A stretch of 64,000 nt of DNA from the NCBI GenBank assembly GCA_025766275.1, contig JAFKAC010000010.1, positions 1,426,001 to 1,490,000 on the forward strand, read 5' to 3'. This DNA comes from Lactarius indigo (taxonomy: Eukaryota; Basidiomycota; Agaricomycetes; Russulales; Russulaceae). A program made the position numbers and the translations under genes. Below the pieces are notes generated by a model. That model saw nothing but the letters and a program-made list of their open reading frames with translations. It was not told the DNA's origin and did no database searches. Below are positions 37,002-49,683 of this stretch, one piece after another (position 1 is the stretch's first letter; the number at the start of each line of letters is the position of its first letter).

Positions 37002-37932
37002 TGCTAAGTTACCACGCTCCGTTTTAGCGCTCTTCCAGGGGCGGTGGCGCGAGAGCGGATGGGGCTCTCTGATGCCTTATTGCTATGCATTTTTCTCTCA
37101 TTTCATGATTGTGTAGAACGCAGGTGTACAATTCAGACAACATTTATACGTGAAATCCCACCCCTACGCACCGCCGTAGAGGCAAGGTGACCCGACAAAG
37201 ACTGTCGTATTATGACCCTGACCCTGAGAGTAATAGAGCACCCATCTCGGCATGGACAAAGAGTCCCACGCCCCTGGGGCGTCTACAGTGCCATCAGGAT
37301 GACCCGAAGCGTATGATCTACCTTGTTTTATGGCCCGTGCTCTAACTTATTGGGTCAAAACCTACGCTTTCGTGCTTAAACTCATAGTAAACCTATTGAT
37401 GATTTCAGACAAGCTTTGTTTTCTTCCAGTGCAGTTTGCGTAGGCGGCTTTCCAACCTCGACTGGACTCCAACTCGCTGGCCAGTCGCATTGCTCTATCA
37501 TACCTTGGTGAAGAGAGATCAGACAGCATAGAAACCCAATGGAAGCTTCATTGGAGTGACGTGATCGCTATATCAGAGGTGAGAAAGGACTGTTTCGGGC
37601 GTCAAGTTGTTGTGGAGGCCTTACAATGACCGCCGCACAATCAGATTCTCATAGTCGCACTCACGCAACAGCACGCCACTACTCCTGATTCGACAGCGAA
37701 GGTCATATTCAATGCAACATATGGAAAATTTTCACAAGTACGCGCTCCTTTCTTGCCCTTATTCTCTGTAGGCCCAAAGATAGATACATTGGTCTTCTAA
37801 CTGTCTTTGGTCTTTGGAGGAAATGCAAGTACATGCGGCCGCCGTGTTTCCATACCACCTACCTCGCACTCCTACTTAAAGCTCTAACCCTTGCGATGGA
37901 AGCTCGTCTCTTAGTCTCTTAGTCTCTCTGTA
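37002..37932. other. Intergenic region upstream of first secreted-protein gene
   Basis: This 931-base stretch holds the kinase 3' flank and the promoter of the secreted-protein gene. A TATA-like acttaaag lies about 60 bases before the ATG, and a small duplication of cttagtct lies immediately upstream (37910-37925). No gene is recognised. Confidence 0.45.
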
Positions 37933-38727
37933 ATGAAGGGCATATTCTTCCTCGTCGTAATTGCCGCACCCCTTATCGCACTTGCTGAGTCGGGGGGTTC
38001 TCCCTTCGCTGAGCTTGTGCGTAGACTACCAGGCCAGAATTTGCACGCACGATCGGGTATTGACCCGTCTACCGTCTCAAAAGAGTGTCAATCGACGTGC
38101 ACGCCCATCATAAAAACTCTCGATGTACGTACAAAACTTTTTTCCCCCCGTCACCCGAGCCGTACACTGGAGTACTGTTGCTCAATTTTTTTTGTCATCG
38201 ATACCGTAGGCTTGCAATAGCGTCGCTTCGTGCGAATGCACGCAAGCGAACTATGATGCCCTCGGGACCTGCCTGAACTGCCTGCAAGCACTCGCCGCGG
38301 GATCCGAGTCCTTAGGGTTCACACCCGGTGCGGACCTCGGCCAAGGTGAGGTCCGCTCACCATCCCACCATGTTGGCCCCACTGACGTCGCAATGGGTGT
38401 AACTTAGAATTTGGTGACGCGTGCACGCAAGATTTTGGGTACCAACTCAACGGCATCACGGTCACCGCGAAGCCGACGGGAATCGCGTCTACGGGCGACC
38501 CGTTCTCCATTTTCGATGCACCGACCCCAACCCCCGGCGCCACACAAGCTATTGCTTTCCAATCAATACCACTGTTCCCTACTCAGGACTCTCAGAACGC
38601 GGGCCCGGTGCCCCCCGGAGTAAAAACCGGAAGTGCTGTCGGGCTCAGCGCGCCCCAGAGTCTAGGAACCGGCGCTGTCGTGGCTGTCGTCGCAGTCGCT
38701 ATTTTTATGGGAAGAATACCCCTGTGA
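37933..38727 (+). CDS. Small secreted cysteine-rich protein, probably GPI-anchored (copy A)
   Basis: Three exons (37933-38124, 38210-38345, 38408-38727) give 215 residues. A signal peptide (MKGIFFLVVIAAPLIALAES) leads into a cysteine-containing ectodomain: VSKECQSTCTPIIKTLD, then SVASCECTQANYDALGTCLN and CLQAL. A Pro/Thr/Ser-rich part with AKPTGIASTGDPFSIF follows, and the protein ends in a hydrophobic helix (GTGAVVAVVAVAIFMGRIPL) typical of a GPI attachment signal. It is a close paralogue of the gene at 40268: the first exon has exactly the same length and the introns sit at the same codons. The function is unknown; such proteins sit in the cell wall or at the plasma membrane of Agaricomycetes. 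Intact. Confidence 0.85.
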
Positions 38728-40267
38728 CCTTTGCACAGACGAGAAGTTGGCCATCTCTCCAGATACCCATACTCACTATCTTTGAAAACATCACTTGGTG
38801 TGACCACCGTATACATTCTTTTTTTTAGGCGTGTAGAGTTGTTCTGTCTGTCGTTGTGTGTGAACCGCATAGAGTTTCGCAGAGCGATGCTGTAATGCCA
38901 GTGTGCCTTTCCCGTCAGTTTGTAAACCAGTGGCAGCATTGCAGCATGTACCCGGTTGCGACAATATCTCAGTGATCACCGCCGTCACTGCACCGAGGTT
39001 TGGGAAATACTCACACCTGAAGGTGGCGATGAGAAGGCGTCATTACGTACAAATACCCCCCCCCCCTGAACCTAAACTGAGGTCAGTGCTCTGGATGCTG
39101 CGGGCGTTGAACGTTGAGCAGACATGTCAAGAGACATGTCGAACTCCCTTAGCGACTTGCCTTTCGAGTACCTATGCCCTTGCCTATGCCTCTTGGCGTC
39201 TACCACTAGCAAAAACGTCCGCCTCAATATTCGAAACTTGTTAATTTTCCAAGAAAGATACTGTTCGTACAAACATATCCGTGCATTGTATCTGCGTTGA
39301 GGAACGCGTCGACTCGGGTCATTCCTCTCGGCCCAACGACGGGACATCGGGCCGCCATGTGCCAGCGCCTCTTAGTTGCGCCAACAATCCGACTGCCAGT
39401 GATCATCAAGCTCATCCCAGTCATTGTATTGCCAATATATACATAAGTCGAAGGACATCCCCATTACCCTCTGGTAGTGATGGAGAAAAAGTGAGTTTGA
39501 AGGCATCTTTGCCCCGGGGTGCTGGGGTTTGTTTGAGTTTTCTGAGGTGGGCATTTGTGTTCCCATCGCCGATCAGAAGCTGTTCCTGGACTATTTATAA
39601 CTTATCAAAGAGTAGACGCCCAAATCTACAAATATCTGGCCTTCAATGTCTTCCTAACTTTGGACGTCCTCAAACACCAATGTACAATATCAAGCTCTGC
39701 TTCAAGGCCGGTAGTCCTATATCCGGGGCTTTTGGAGAGTATCCCCTCCCGGCGCAGAAACGCGCTACTGTGGATACAAGGTTACCACGCCGGCCGCCGG
39801 AGGAATCTGACTGGAAAACAGGCGTATCACTTGATGTTCAATCTTACAGAAAAAGTCCGTATTTTCGCAGTATACATCAGCACGATTGTGCGATGAGTTG
39901 CTGACCCTCTTGATATAGGATATATTAAACTATCCCAGACTTCGGGAGACGTTCTATCAACCTTCCCAGGAGAGCTTTTAGTCTCAAAAAAGTATGGCCA
40001 CGACAACCAAGATCCAGATCAATGGTATCAGTTCTCAAGCTCAAGAGCTATGATAGATTCAGCGGTGAGTGGGCGCATCATATCGTGACTCAATACCACC
40101 AAAGCTAATTTACTCTTCCTTCGGTGCGAATCCAAGTACAGGTGAATATTCTTTAAGGAATCTGCGCTCAGTCCCCGTATTGGAGTTCAACCTTCTCTGC
40201 TGTTATACATAAAGAGTGCTTTCTGCACCCCCTCCTCACTGTGCGTCTGATATACCAAACGCGCGCC
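38728..40267. other. Spacer between tandem paralogues
   Basis: This 1.5 kb has no recognisable gene. The start is the 3' flank of copy A. A run of Cs lies near 39058. A TATA-like tacataaag sits about 60 bases before the copy B ATG. Overlapping short frames at 39.3-39.9 kb show no domain. Confidence 0.45.
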
Positions 40268-41032
40268 ATGAGAAGAGCCCTTTTATTCGCCGCCATAATT
40301 CCGCCGCTCGTCGCTGTTTCCAAGCCATCGGACGCCACTCTTGTGGCCCTCTTAGATAGACAGCTGACTTCAGTCCTGCTTGCGAGGTCGGGTGTCGACC
40401 CATCTAGCATCTCGAAAGAGTGCCAGCCACAATGCACGACCATCATTCAAACGCTCGACGTGCGTTCTTTGTATTTTTATTTCTATTGCGTCGCACATAG
40501 CCGACTGTGGTGTGCTGTTGGTCCGTAGGACTGTTCGAGCGCGTTGTGCGAGTGTACGCAAGCAAACTATGATGCGCTTGGTGTTTGCATCAACTGCCTC
40601 ATCGTTCTCGGGCCGCCATACTTGGGGCTCTCCCCCGGCGACAGTTACCTCGACGGTAAAGTGTCACTCTTCTCCCCTGGCCTGCGCATCCCACCCCTGT
40701 TCCCTGGTCCGACTGTCACACGGTGCTGCCCTACAGAATTCCGAGATGGCTGCGCGACCTTCGGCGTCGTACTCAACAATGTCGCTGCTACCGCGACACC
40801 GACGGGCATCTCGTCGACGGGCGACCCGCTCTCCCTCTTCGAGCCACAGACTCCGACCTCGGGCGCGACAGCAGCGGTTACCGCCTCAGAGCTTCCTTTC
40901 ATTCCAGTACTGGGCTCGGGGACAAATCCTAAGAATGGAGGCCCTGTCAAGCTCAACGTACTCAAGGCTCTGGGAACGAGCACCGTGGTCGCCGCCGCTT
41001 CTGTAGCCATCCTGGGCGCCTCGTTCTTTTAA
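40268..41032 (+). CDS. Small secreted cysteine-rich protein, probably GPI-anchored (copy B)
   Basis: Three exons (40268-40459, 40529-40655, 40737-41032) give 204 residues, built like copy A: a signal peptide (MRRALLFAAIIPPLVAVSKP), then RSGVDPSSISKECQPQCT, then ALCECTQANYDALGVCINCL, then TPTGISSTGDPLSLFEP, and a C-terminal hydrophobic helix (LGTSTVVAAASVAILGASFF). The eight or so cysteines line up with copy A, so the two arose by tandem duplication. The second intron (40656-40736, 81 nt) has no stop in the reading frame and is a multiple of three. Its retention would insert 27 residues, with two more cysteines (TRCCPTE), rather than truncate the protein. An ATG 27 bases upstream is in frame, but the signal peptide fits better from 40268. 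Confidence 0.85.
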
Positions 41033-41453
41033 TCTTCGGATGGAATGAGCCGAGCGCGTGGACTACGTGTCCGCCACTGGATGAGTGCGGAGAGCAGTCG
41101 GTCAGCATAAAGGATTTCCGAAGGGTTTTAAAGTATCAGAGTAAGGTTCTGTTTTTGCCTTGGTTTTTACCCTGGTGTATAGTACATGTTACATTACTGA
41201 TTCGACTTCGTTCCATTCCTTTCTCGAACTTTCCGTATGACGTCGTTCTGTATGACTCGATTCTTGTAGTACTTAAGGACTCGCATGTAACTACCAGAGC
41301 TCCAAGCTCGACATACTGTGCTCAACCACAGTAGCTCTCTTGTATAAACATCTTTGGCTTCACGAATAACGAACCCGATCGATCTCCCTCTTCCCCGCTT
41401 GTCTTGTGCATCATCGCTCCGCCTTCTTGTTGTCGGCACTCTCCGAACTCTGA

Positions 41454-43190
41454 TCCGAACTCCGAAAGACACCAAGTGACATTGGGTCGAGCTTTCCTCG
41501 AGCACGACACACCGAACGAATACAAGCTCTTTTGCGATATCCAGATCTGTGTTTTTCAGAAATCGACGGAGGGGGAATCATTGCCCTCCCATTCAAGATT
41601 ATCCTCGGAAAGAACGACGACCTTCCTCAGTCGCTTACAGCTAACACAGTCTTGAAGATAGGAGAAGACAAGGCTCCTTGGACCGGATACTACACGCAGT
41701 TCCGCGGAGTTAGACGAGCCCTCGAGAATTATCAAGGAGTCTGGTTTGAAATCCGATACGACACGAAACTCGAAAGCTTCGCGTTCCGAGTAGCACCAGC
41801 CGCCTACGGTCTAGTCCATGACCCACACAGCAACATGAACCTGCAGACCATACGAGAAGACAGCACTGACAGCAACATCGCGATGCCCGTCCCGACTGGA
41901 TTCGCAACCGCTCCAACGACTCCCGCTCATCATGATTCCCCACACACCTCTCGACCCCCTAGCACGCATTCCGAATACATCTTCGGAACCGGCCTCAACT
42001 TCGGTCTCGGAGAATCATCGGCCAACAAAGGAAAGGGCAAAGACAAGGACGACAAAACGCCACCGTCCCGGGGAGTCACGATAACGCCCGGCACTGCTGG
42101 AGGATATGGAGGCGACTCCTCTGGCGACAATCCAGCTAAGGACACTGACGAACGACGCATGCACGAAATGCTTTGCGCCATGCGCGGAGATCGCCTCGAA
42201 GGCGTCATGCCCGAAGTCTTCATGGGCGACCGATCTGACACCCGCCGCTTTCTGCTAGCTTTTGATCGCTATTGTTTCATGAACCACGACGCCAGCATGA
42301 TCAAGGATCCGATAAAACGATCAGCCCTTTTTCTCAGTCTCTGTCAAGGCAAAGCTTCGAACTGGGCTGACCAAGCAACTGATTGGCTTAAGAAGGATGT
42401 CCGTGACGGACGGGAAGCTCCACCTTTCGGACGCGATGTCTGGCAAGTCACCGAATGCGAGTTTCGTGACACTTTCACAGACTACGCGGACGCCGACCGA
42501 GCTCACCAAGATTTCCCGAAGCCACGAATGAAGGAAGGACGACTCGACGAGTATGTTTCGGACTTCCAAGATTTCGCCAATCGTGCTGGAATGGGCGTCA
42601 ATGAGCCAAACGTCTTGCGAATGTTTGCGCAAGGACTCGAAGGCACCCTTGCGAACACGTGCATCTATCAAGATATGCCCGACAACTTCGCCCAGTGGGT
42701 TCAAAGCGCACAGAAGAATCACCGCAACTGGCTCAAAGTCCAAATTCTCAAAGATCACAATCCCTTCCAACAGCAACGCCGCCCTGGCCAAAGCCCTTTT
42801 ACACGCCGGTGGAACAATAACGGAGGACAAGGACAACGCCAGCAACGACGCGATCCCGATGCCATGGACGTCGGCGCCATTCGCAAAGCCACGACCGAAG
42901 ACGAGAAGCAAAAATATCGATCCGAAGGCCGCTGTTACAGTTGCGGACGTCAAGGCCACCTTAGTCGAAATTGCCCCGATCGAAAGCCACGAATCGCTGC
43001 CACAACCGACGTAACGCCACGCACTGTCACGGCCACGATCTCCCCTACTCCCGCGCCCGCGTCGTCCTCGGACGGCGCCATTACTGACGATTTTATCAGA
43101 AAGATGGCCGAAATTGCTATGCGTATGACTCCGGAACAACAAGACCTCTTGGCTAAGGAATTGCAACAACGCGGCGCGGATTATCACTAA
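41454..43190 (+). mobile_element. gag: Gag-only Ty3/Gypsy-like retroelement relic
   Basis: One open frame runs from the stop before 41454 to the TAA at 43188. The middle matches the gag capsid region of Metaviridae (PEVFMGDRSDTRRFLLAFDR, then the LYE/RAHQDFPKPRMKEGRLDEYVS-like segment and LEGTLANTCIYQDMP), and the end has one zinc knuckle (CYSCGRQGHLSRNC, C-X2-C-X4-H-X4-C). The first in-frame ATG is at 41835, before which about 125 codons are open without a start. No protease, reverse transcriptase or integrase follows within the window, and I see no convincing pair of long terminal repeats on either side. It is either a non-autonomous gag-only element or a fragment whose frame has survived. 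Because the frame is unbroken over 1.7 kb, it is young or selected. Confidence 0.8.
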
Positions 43191-46100
43191 GCTCTGGTCC
43201 TTCGGCCTGGATTCGAGCTCTTGTACCTGATAGTGTCCTTGTACCCAGGATAAATGCCTTGCGAATCAAAGTGTGCTTTTTACGTCATCAGAGATATGAA
43301 ACGGTTGACAAAGTGATTGGTGGAGAAAAATGGCAGCTTTTTTAGTCAACGAAGTCGGTGGTGACATGAGAGCTCACAGATTGTCGGGCAAGAAAGGGGG
43401 CAACCACGACGGTACCATATCAGAACCTAAAAAATGACAGCGAAGTCATTAGGTACCACATCATTGGTCGGGTACTCTGCTAAAACGTTGTCCGTCCCAT
43501 CGCTGGTGTTCCTAGGCTAGAGAGCCTACATGACGCGGCGCTTTATGAGGTCAGTTGACGTCTGGGTATGGGGACGAGGGCAGCGTGTCATGCAGACACC
43601 GGCCCAGGGTTTGAGTTTAAGGGCAAGGAGATCCGCATGCACGAGTCGGCTGCCAGGAGAGCGCGCCTGGAGTAATGATTCAATTTAGAGAAAAGGTTGG
43701 GGGTTCCGAGTCGAGAGTAGAGCCCCGAAGCACAGTCTGATAATTTGGAGGGTCTACATGGTAAATCCAATCCCCAATGCCTTAAGCGACCTTTCATAGT
43801 GACGGTTCCCTTCTCTCGAGGGCCTAATAATATAGAACCAGGACGAACGACGACTTGGGCAAGTCTATTTGTTGTTCCATTACCGTTCGCGTACATCTTG
43901 TATTTCGACGTCAGAATCTCGTATATTGAGGTAGGAAGAAAACGTCAACAACTTATGGCCAAGCTAAGGAATGGATACGCTGATTTTGCAACGTCATATA
44001 CGATATGTATAGCGAATGTAGCATTGCGCAGCCACGAGGCGAAGGTCAGTGATGGTGGTAATGATGGGGAAAATGGAAAGCACCGCGCTTCCCTGAACGG
44101 TTGAAATAAAATATCATCACTCACCGTGAGGTACTATATCTTACATGCAGGCTAGAGATTGGTGACTGGTCCTAGGTAACCAACCTAACAACTGGCGAAT
44201 TTTTTCGGGAACATTGATCGAAAAAAAAAAAAACCGATGCAAAAAACACTGGTGCAGTGATCCTCAACGGGAGCCCCTTCATAGAGGGTTTGACTCTAAG
44301 TTCGTCCCAGTTTACGCTTACGAGCTGAGAGTTGATTGTCAGACATTGCAAGACGAGCTGTGCGGATCCTTTCACTGAGGAAAAACGGTTTGGAAGGAAG
44401 CCTCGACAATGCCCGATGGTAGTAGCGGAGACGTCGAGATAGTACAAATACACCAGACCACTAGTAGGAATAGCCCCGGAGAAAACAATGTGCAAGCAGG
44501 CGACCAGGGTCGTTCATAGAGGAACCTAATGGGAGTTGAGATAACTGGCCTACTAGGAGGCTGTGATGCCATGCACGGTGAAGTAAGTACAGATGAAAGT
44601 GATACAGCGATGGACGTGTCGGGACCGCTGAGGGCCGCCTCGCTTCCGTCGCCTTACCGTCCTTGTCCCTTCCATTTGTATGCGTGTTGCTCTTCTTCAC
44701 ACCACCGCTCGATAACATTACCTCTATTGTGTCTTCCCTTCCCCTTCCTTCCCCACATGTGTCTTAGAATCGCTCCTCGTTCTGTTCCTCTGAATCACCC
44801 GCGCCTGCCTCAACCCACCTCTCAAGGATATCACATAGTCCGAAGGTGCCCATTGCTTGCCTTGTGGCCGCCGTCGCCACCGTGTCGTGCTTGGGTTGTG
44901 GGTCAGGACAATCGATTTGCGAAGGGGAAAGGTGCTGGGGAAGGACGGGGAGGCGTGTCCATTGGTCATTACAAGCATTACACGCCCGTAAGATGGGATG
45001 CTGGTACGATTTTGTCGCGAGGATTGCGGTCTTTCCCGCCTTTTTGCTTTTTCCGTCTCAAGTGCTAAACCCAGTTCTCATTGTTCTCACCGTGATCACC
45101 TCAGAGCTCTTCGTCCGGCTTTATAACTGGCCACGTCCTTTCACCACTCAGCAAGATCCGCGCATCTTGCGCAGTTTACATGCCGCAACTTAATTTGATC
45201 TCATCCCTTCCCTTCCAGCAACGCGTGTCCCAATGGGATCCATAGGCCCTACTCCCCACATGGGCCCCAAAACAGAAATCCTAGTACAGGCTTTTTAAAT
45301 ACAGGCCTAGAGTCTGTCGCCGCTGTACGGGTGGTGTGCTGTAGACGGGGAAAATTCACAGTGGCCGGTGATAGTCCTCGTCGCTTGAATGGGCCAGGTG
45401 GATGAACCGAACGCCAGATGACCCCGTATTCCAGTGCACATGATGCACATGCTGTCTCATCGTGAGTGAATCATACTGTAATTAGAGCTACATACCTAGG
45501 GTTCTTACTCCTCCTGCACCCCCAATATCAATGCCCTCGTGCCATTCATCTATACAGCCTTCTCTGGTTTGATGAGAGCCCATGTGTCCTCGTTCCCCAC
45601 AGGTGACATTGCGGAATGGTTAAGGAATGCCGTTATCCTTCACTCGCACACCCCGCACAAGGGGAATACAACACGCATACTCTCTGGTGGTGCGTATATC
45701 AAATGTGTTGTATTTCCTGTTCCTGTGTCTCCCGCCTTGATGATTGCCCTTTTCTTGCGTGGTGTTTGTGGGTCCCCTCGTAGCCGCTGTGGTTGCCATG
45801 TCGCCGCCTGGAGAAGTTCTTGAGGTACTCCTCAACCCTCAACGCGCGACGGGCCTGCACGTAGCCTGAGTACGGCAGTTTACGGTGATGCCGGAACGGC
45901 GCCTAGGATAACATGTCATCCCGATCAGCCTGAGCGCGACATTGACACTTGATGTGGGCTGTGCTCACCATATTTCTGCCCAATGACAGTAAAAATTAGA
46001 CATTGATTTACCGCGTCGGAAGTCCGTAGAATGCCACACAGTAGTTCAATGTTCCTGCACGAGTGAGAACAAGAATTCGACTTTGTCCTTGCGCGGATTG

Positions 46101-46389
46101 CACTGTGTTGGTGTTACCATTAACGGCGAGTTCCCAGGCAGCTGTTGCATGTGTATACGATCCTTTGTGTAGCCCAGCTCGGGCGTGATAATCGACGCCC
46201 CAGCAAGTGTTCCGTTCAATATTGGCGCACTGCGCAGCGGTGTTAGTAAGGGGAATAGGGACTCGGAGATAGCCGGAGTCTAGTCTTGGCCGTTCCGGGC
46301 CTGACTGGCTCGACTCGACTAGAGACGACCCCTTACGACCCCTCTTGATCTGCTTGGCTTGTCCTCCACTTTGACCACGACTCCATCGC
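43191..46389. other. Gene-poor 3.2 kb after the gag element
   Basis: No recognisable gene. The stretch contains an A-run near 44221-44232, a pyrimidine-rich zone at 44640-44830 and several short frames on both strands, none joining into a known protein. The remainder of a retroelement 3' end could lie in the first few hundred bases, but I found no repeat proving it. Confidence 0.45.
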
Positions 46390-49300
46390 ATGGTACACCG
46401 ACCAAGTGACTTGAGGCTTCTAAACAGCCTTCTCTCATACGAGAAGGAATACCATAAACAGCTTCTTGTCCTTTTAGACACTCATTCTCAGCAGTCCCTT
46501 GGAGCCTTTGCTGCATACGCGTCCGCCTCTCCTGCACCAGTAGCTCGTGCACTCATCGCCGTCGCAGGGAGCTTTGCTGGTGCAGACGATGCGCTCCGTC
46601 GTTATGCTGCTAGCGTCGATACGTGGCATGCAGAGTTGCGCACACTCAAGGACCTCGAAGAGGACGTAAAAAACGTCATGCGAGACCGTGAGATCCTGTA
46701 TGTGTGCCATTTCCTACATACGGTACTTTCTCCCTGACACAGTTACCTCTTTATAGTGTGACGCGCCTCATAAAGCTATCCAAGAATCAAAAACCAACGC
46801 GCGACTCCTTTATTGGCAACCTCGGGTCAGCCACGAGCGACGCGTCGCTGACTTCTCTCAACTCCTTCACCCCGGCCGTTGTCTCGTCATCCAAACTTTC
46901 CTCAGCACAGGCGGAGTTGCAAGCATGCGAGTCGCATCTGGCCTCAAAGGAAAAGGAGCTAGACCAACTCCGTGCATCCACTGTTAGACGCGGACTCGAG
47001 TCTCGATGCAAGGCCATGGTAGAATGCGGCTGGAACTGGGGCGAGATGGGTAAAGAGGGTCTGCGTGCCCTGGAAGGGATGGAGAATTCTCCTGAAAACG
47101 GCAATGATGGTTAGTTGGCTCATTTCGTCTTTTTTTTGCAACCCTTGTCAGCTCGTATGGACTCGGACTTTGGGTGAATTCCGAGATGAACTCCCTCCGT
47201 TCTTTCCGACATCGAAGTTTAGATCTAGATTGTCGCTTGGCGCCCGTCTGGACGCGTGGACTTCCCATCCGCGGGTCACGCACGCCCCTTTCCGCAGGCA
47301 TCTAGCGCCGTTGTTCGCTTGTCTCAATGTTCTTTTCTCATTGCGCTCCCTATGGTTCCCTGATCTTAGTATGCCTTCACAGTTTCTTCGCATCACCACA
47401 AACTTCTTCCCGATTCCGACCGCCCACCAGGCTCTGACCTCTCCTCTATAGGTCCCTCCCAGTCGGCTTCTCAAATACATCTTCCTACGCTGTCTTCCGC
47501 CATGTTCACGGACCAGCCAGCATCGTGTGTGATTCGGTGTCTTTTCACTTTCCTTTACTAACCCGAGTTGTAGAACGCCGCCGCGAGCCGCCAGTCCTTC
47601 TCCTGTTCCACCACGGTCATCCTCCCCGCACCCCGGCATGCCACTGTCCTCCTCTTTCACGCTCCAAATCCCTCCTGCACATTCGATATCGGAGTTTGCT
47701 CTCCCTTCTACTGTCTCTCGACGCATCAGCGAGGAACAGGAGGGAGCAGATGAGGACTCAAGCGATGAAGACTCACGACCTGTTGAAGTTGTTGAAAATG
47801 TCCGGTTCAAGGCCGGCGTCGGTGCCAGTGCTTCTACTTCCAATGTCAATACTGCGCGCCGTTTCTCTCTGCGTGGCACCCGCCCGCGGGACAACAGTGG
47901 CAGCAACACGACAAGCAGTGGCACAGGCACAGGTACGGGATCATTCAGCCAACACGCCTCGTCCACCCTTGCCCCTTCCCAACCTTCCACACACTTTTCC
48001 TTACCACATGTTCCGCTTGCAGCGCCACTGCGCGAGCGTAAAGGGAGCGGCGGGTTCTTCAGCAGTATAGCAGGGCTGTTCCGAGGTAGCGGGGGCACTG
48101 GCGGCAGCGGCGCGGAGAAGTGGAGGACTCGCACCGAGGCGAACCTGCGAGCAGTGAGGCGTAGTGCAGACAGCGATAGCGAAGATGAAGGCACCGCCGA
48201 GTCACCGACCCGCCGCTTTTTCGGACGACGTGTGTCACACGACCTCCCCCCGCCTTCTCCAACCGCACCACCACAGAAACTCAGAAAGCGCAGCGTACGC
48301 GAGAGGGAGAGAGATGGAGGTTGGATCAGCGACGGCGCTACGGTCGCAGGTCGCGGTGCGCGGAAGGGTTCGGTCAAGCAACGCCCCTCGTTGCCGGGCG
48401 CTTACCCTTCTACGTCGGGGCACCAACGTTCGTCGTCGGCTGCATCTGCGAACCCGTCATTTGTGTCTGCGTCGGGATCATCGACTCCGACACGTGCCAA
48501 ACCGAAAGCAAAACTCAAAACGGATCTACGCGTCGAGACGCTTTCTCGTTCATCGAATACGGATGTATCACGGCAGGGTATTTTGCGCAGCTCCGAAAGC
48601 GTCCCACCGGTGCCCAAGCTCCCCGGTTCAGGGGAGCGCACATCCGACTTGCCGCTGTCCCAGTCCGCACCGGGATCGCATGTCAGCCGCAGCAGCTCGC
48701 TCGCACACCACGGGAAAAGTAGTTCGACATTGCGTGTAAACGCACCACCTCCACCCTCGCACGCCGATGCGGGCCAGACGTCGCTTTTGGCGATCGTAGA
48801 AAGCGTCACACGGGATAACCGGGCTGCATGGGACCGCGCGAATACCGGTCTACCATTCGACTCCAGAGATGGTGCGGGCCCCATCGGCGGGTTGGTGAGC
48901 GTACGCGCACCACCGTCCGTGGCGAAATATAATCTCCGCGGCGAGGGTGGACACGGGATTGCATTCGAGTCGGTGCTTGCGCCTGCCAGCGTCTTTGCGG
49001 TGCAGCCCCCAGCATCACCGGCGCGTTCAGCACCTCAGCGCGCGACATCTCTCCCACCATTACCTCGCGCGCCAGCACCGACGACGCCCGCAGCTCCGAG
49101 CGCGAAAACCCCGTTACGCAGCGCACTGCGGAACCAATCGCCGCCTCCTGTACCCCCGCCAAAGCCGATCGTGATTCCTTCAGCCCCGCCGCGCGTCATC
49201 GCAGAAGCAGCCCCGCTTAAGAGCAACGGCAGGGGCAATAACGCCGACGAGGACGACGAGGGGAGCGACAGTGGGTCGATCGCGTCATTCCAAACTGTGC

Positions 49301-49683
49301 GTGAGACGCTCGACGACGAACCTACCCCCGTGCTTCCATCCGCTCCTGCTCCGGCGGCGGCTGCACTGGCCCTACCGGGGAAAGACGACTCAGACGTGAG
49401 CGCGTCGACGATCTCTGTGGGTACGGGTGGAGGCGCCAACGGTGCGGCACGTCGCAAATCGGTGCGGATGTCGCTGCAGCCGACGTTCTCGCCGACGCCG
49501 CCTGCGCTGGATGAGGACGAAGACGAGGCGTGGGGTCGTAGTGGGCGGCCGTGGGGCGTCGCTGTTGGGAATGGGGGTGCGGGTGGGAAGGAGCGGGATT
49601 TCTGGGCCGACTCGAGTGACGAGGACGAGGAGTACTCGAACGCGCGGAAATTGCTGACGCGAGCGGGAAAGAAGCGGTGGTGA
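46390..49683 (+). CDS. BAR/IMD-like coiled-coil protein with long disordered tail
   Basis: Four exons (46390-46697, 46757-47109, 47452-47524, 47574-49683) give 947 residues. Residues 1 to about 220 form a helical bundle (DLRLLNSLLSYEKEYHKQLL, ADDALRRYAASVDTWHAELR, LEEDVKNVMRDREILVTRL, AELQACESHLASKEKELDQL), as in BAR-like membrane-curvature or eisosome-type proteins conserved in basidiomycetes. The rest is disordered, rich in Ser, Pro and charged residues, with acidic clusters (EDSSDEDS, DEDEDEAWGR) and a conserved-looking end, DFWADSSDEDEEYSNARKLL. It may act at the plasma membrane or in cell polarity; that is inference from shape. The intron at 47110-47451 is 342 nt, unusually long for this window. 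High GC in the last exon creates long antisense frames that are shadows. Confidence 0.75.

Noticed and set aside
42321..43187. 288-codon antisense frame opposite gag
   Set aside because: Composition mirrors the gag frame, and the plus strand has a zinc knuckle and capsid motifs.
41033..43900. Long terminal repeats around the gag element
   Set aside because: I compared the flanks by eye and found no direct repeat longer than chance words. Only a computed self-alignment could settle it.
44529..45193. Plus-strand frames of 179 and 115 codons
   Set aside because: Overlapping frames in a pyrimidine-rich tract, with no conserved sequence or splice support.
47148..48377. 409-codon antisense frame opposite the BAR-like gene
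   Set aside because: It is a shadow of a GC-rich Ser/Pro-coding exon. The plus strand joins four exons into a conserved protein, while the antisense product is low-complexity without a domain.
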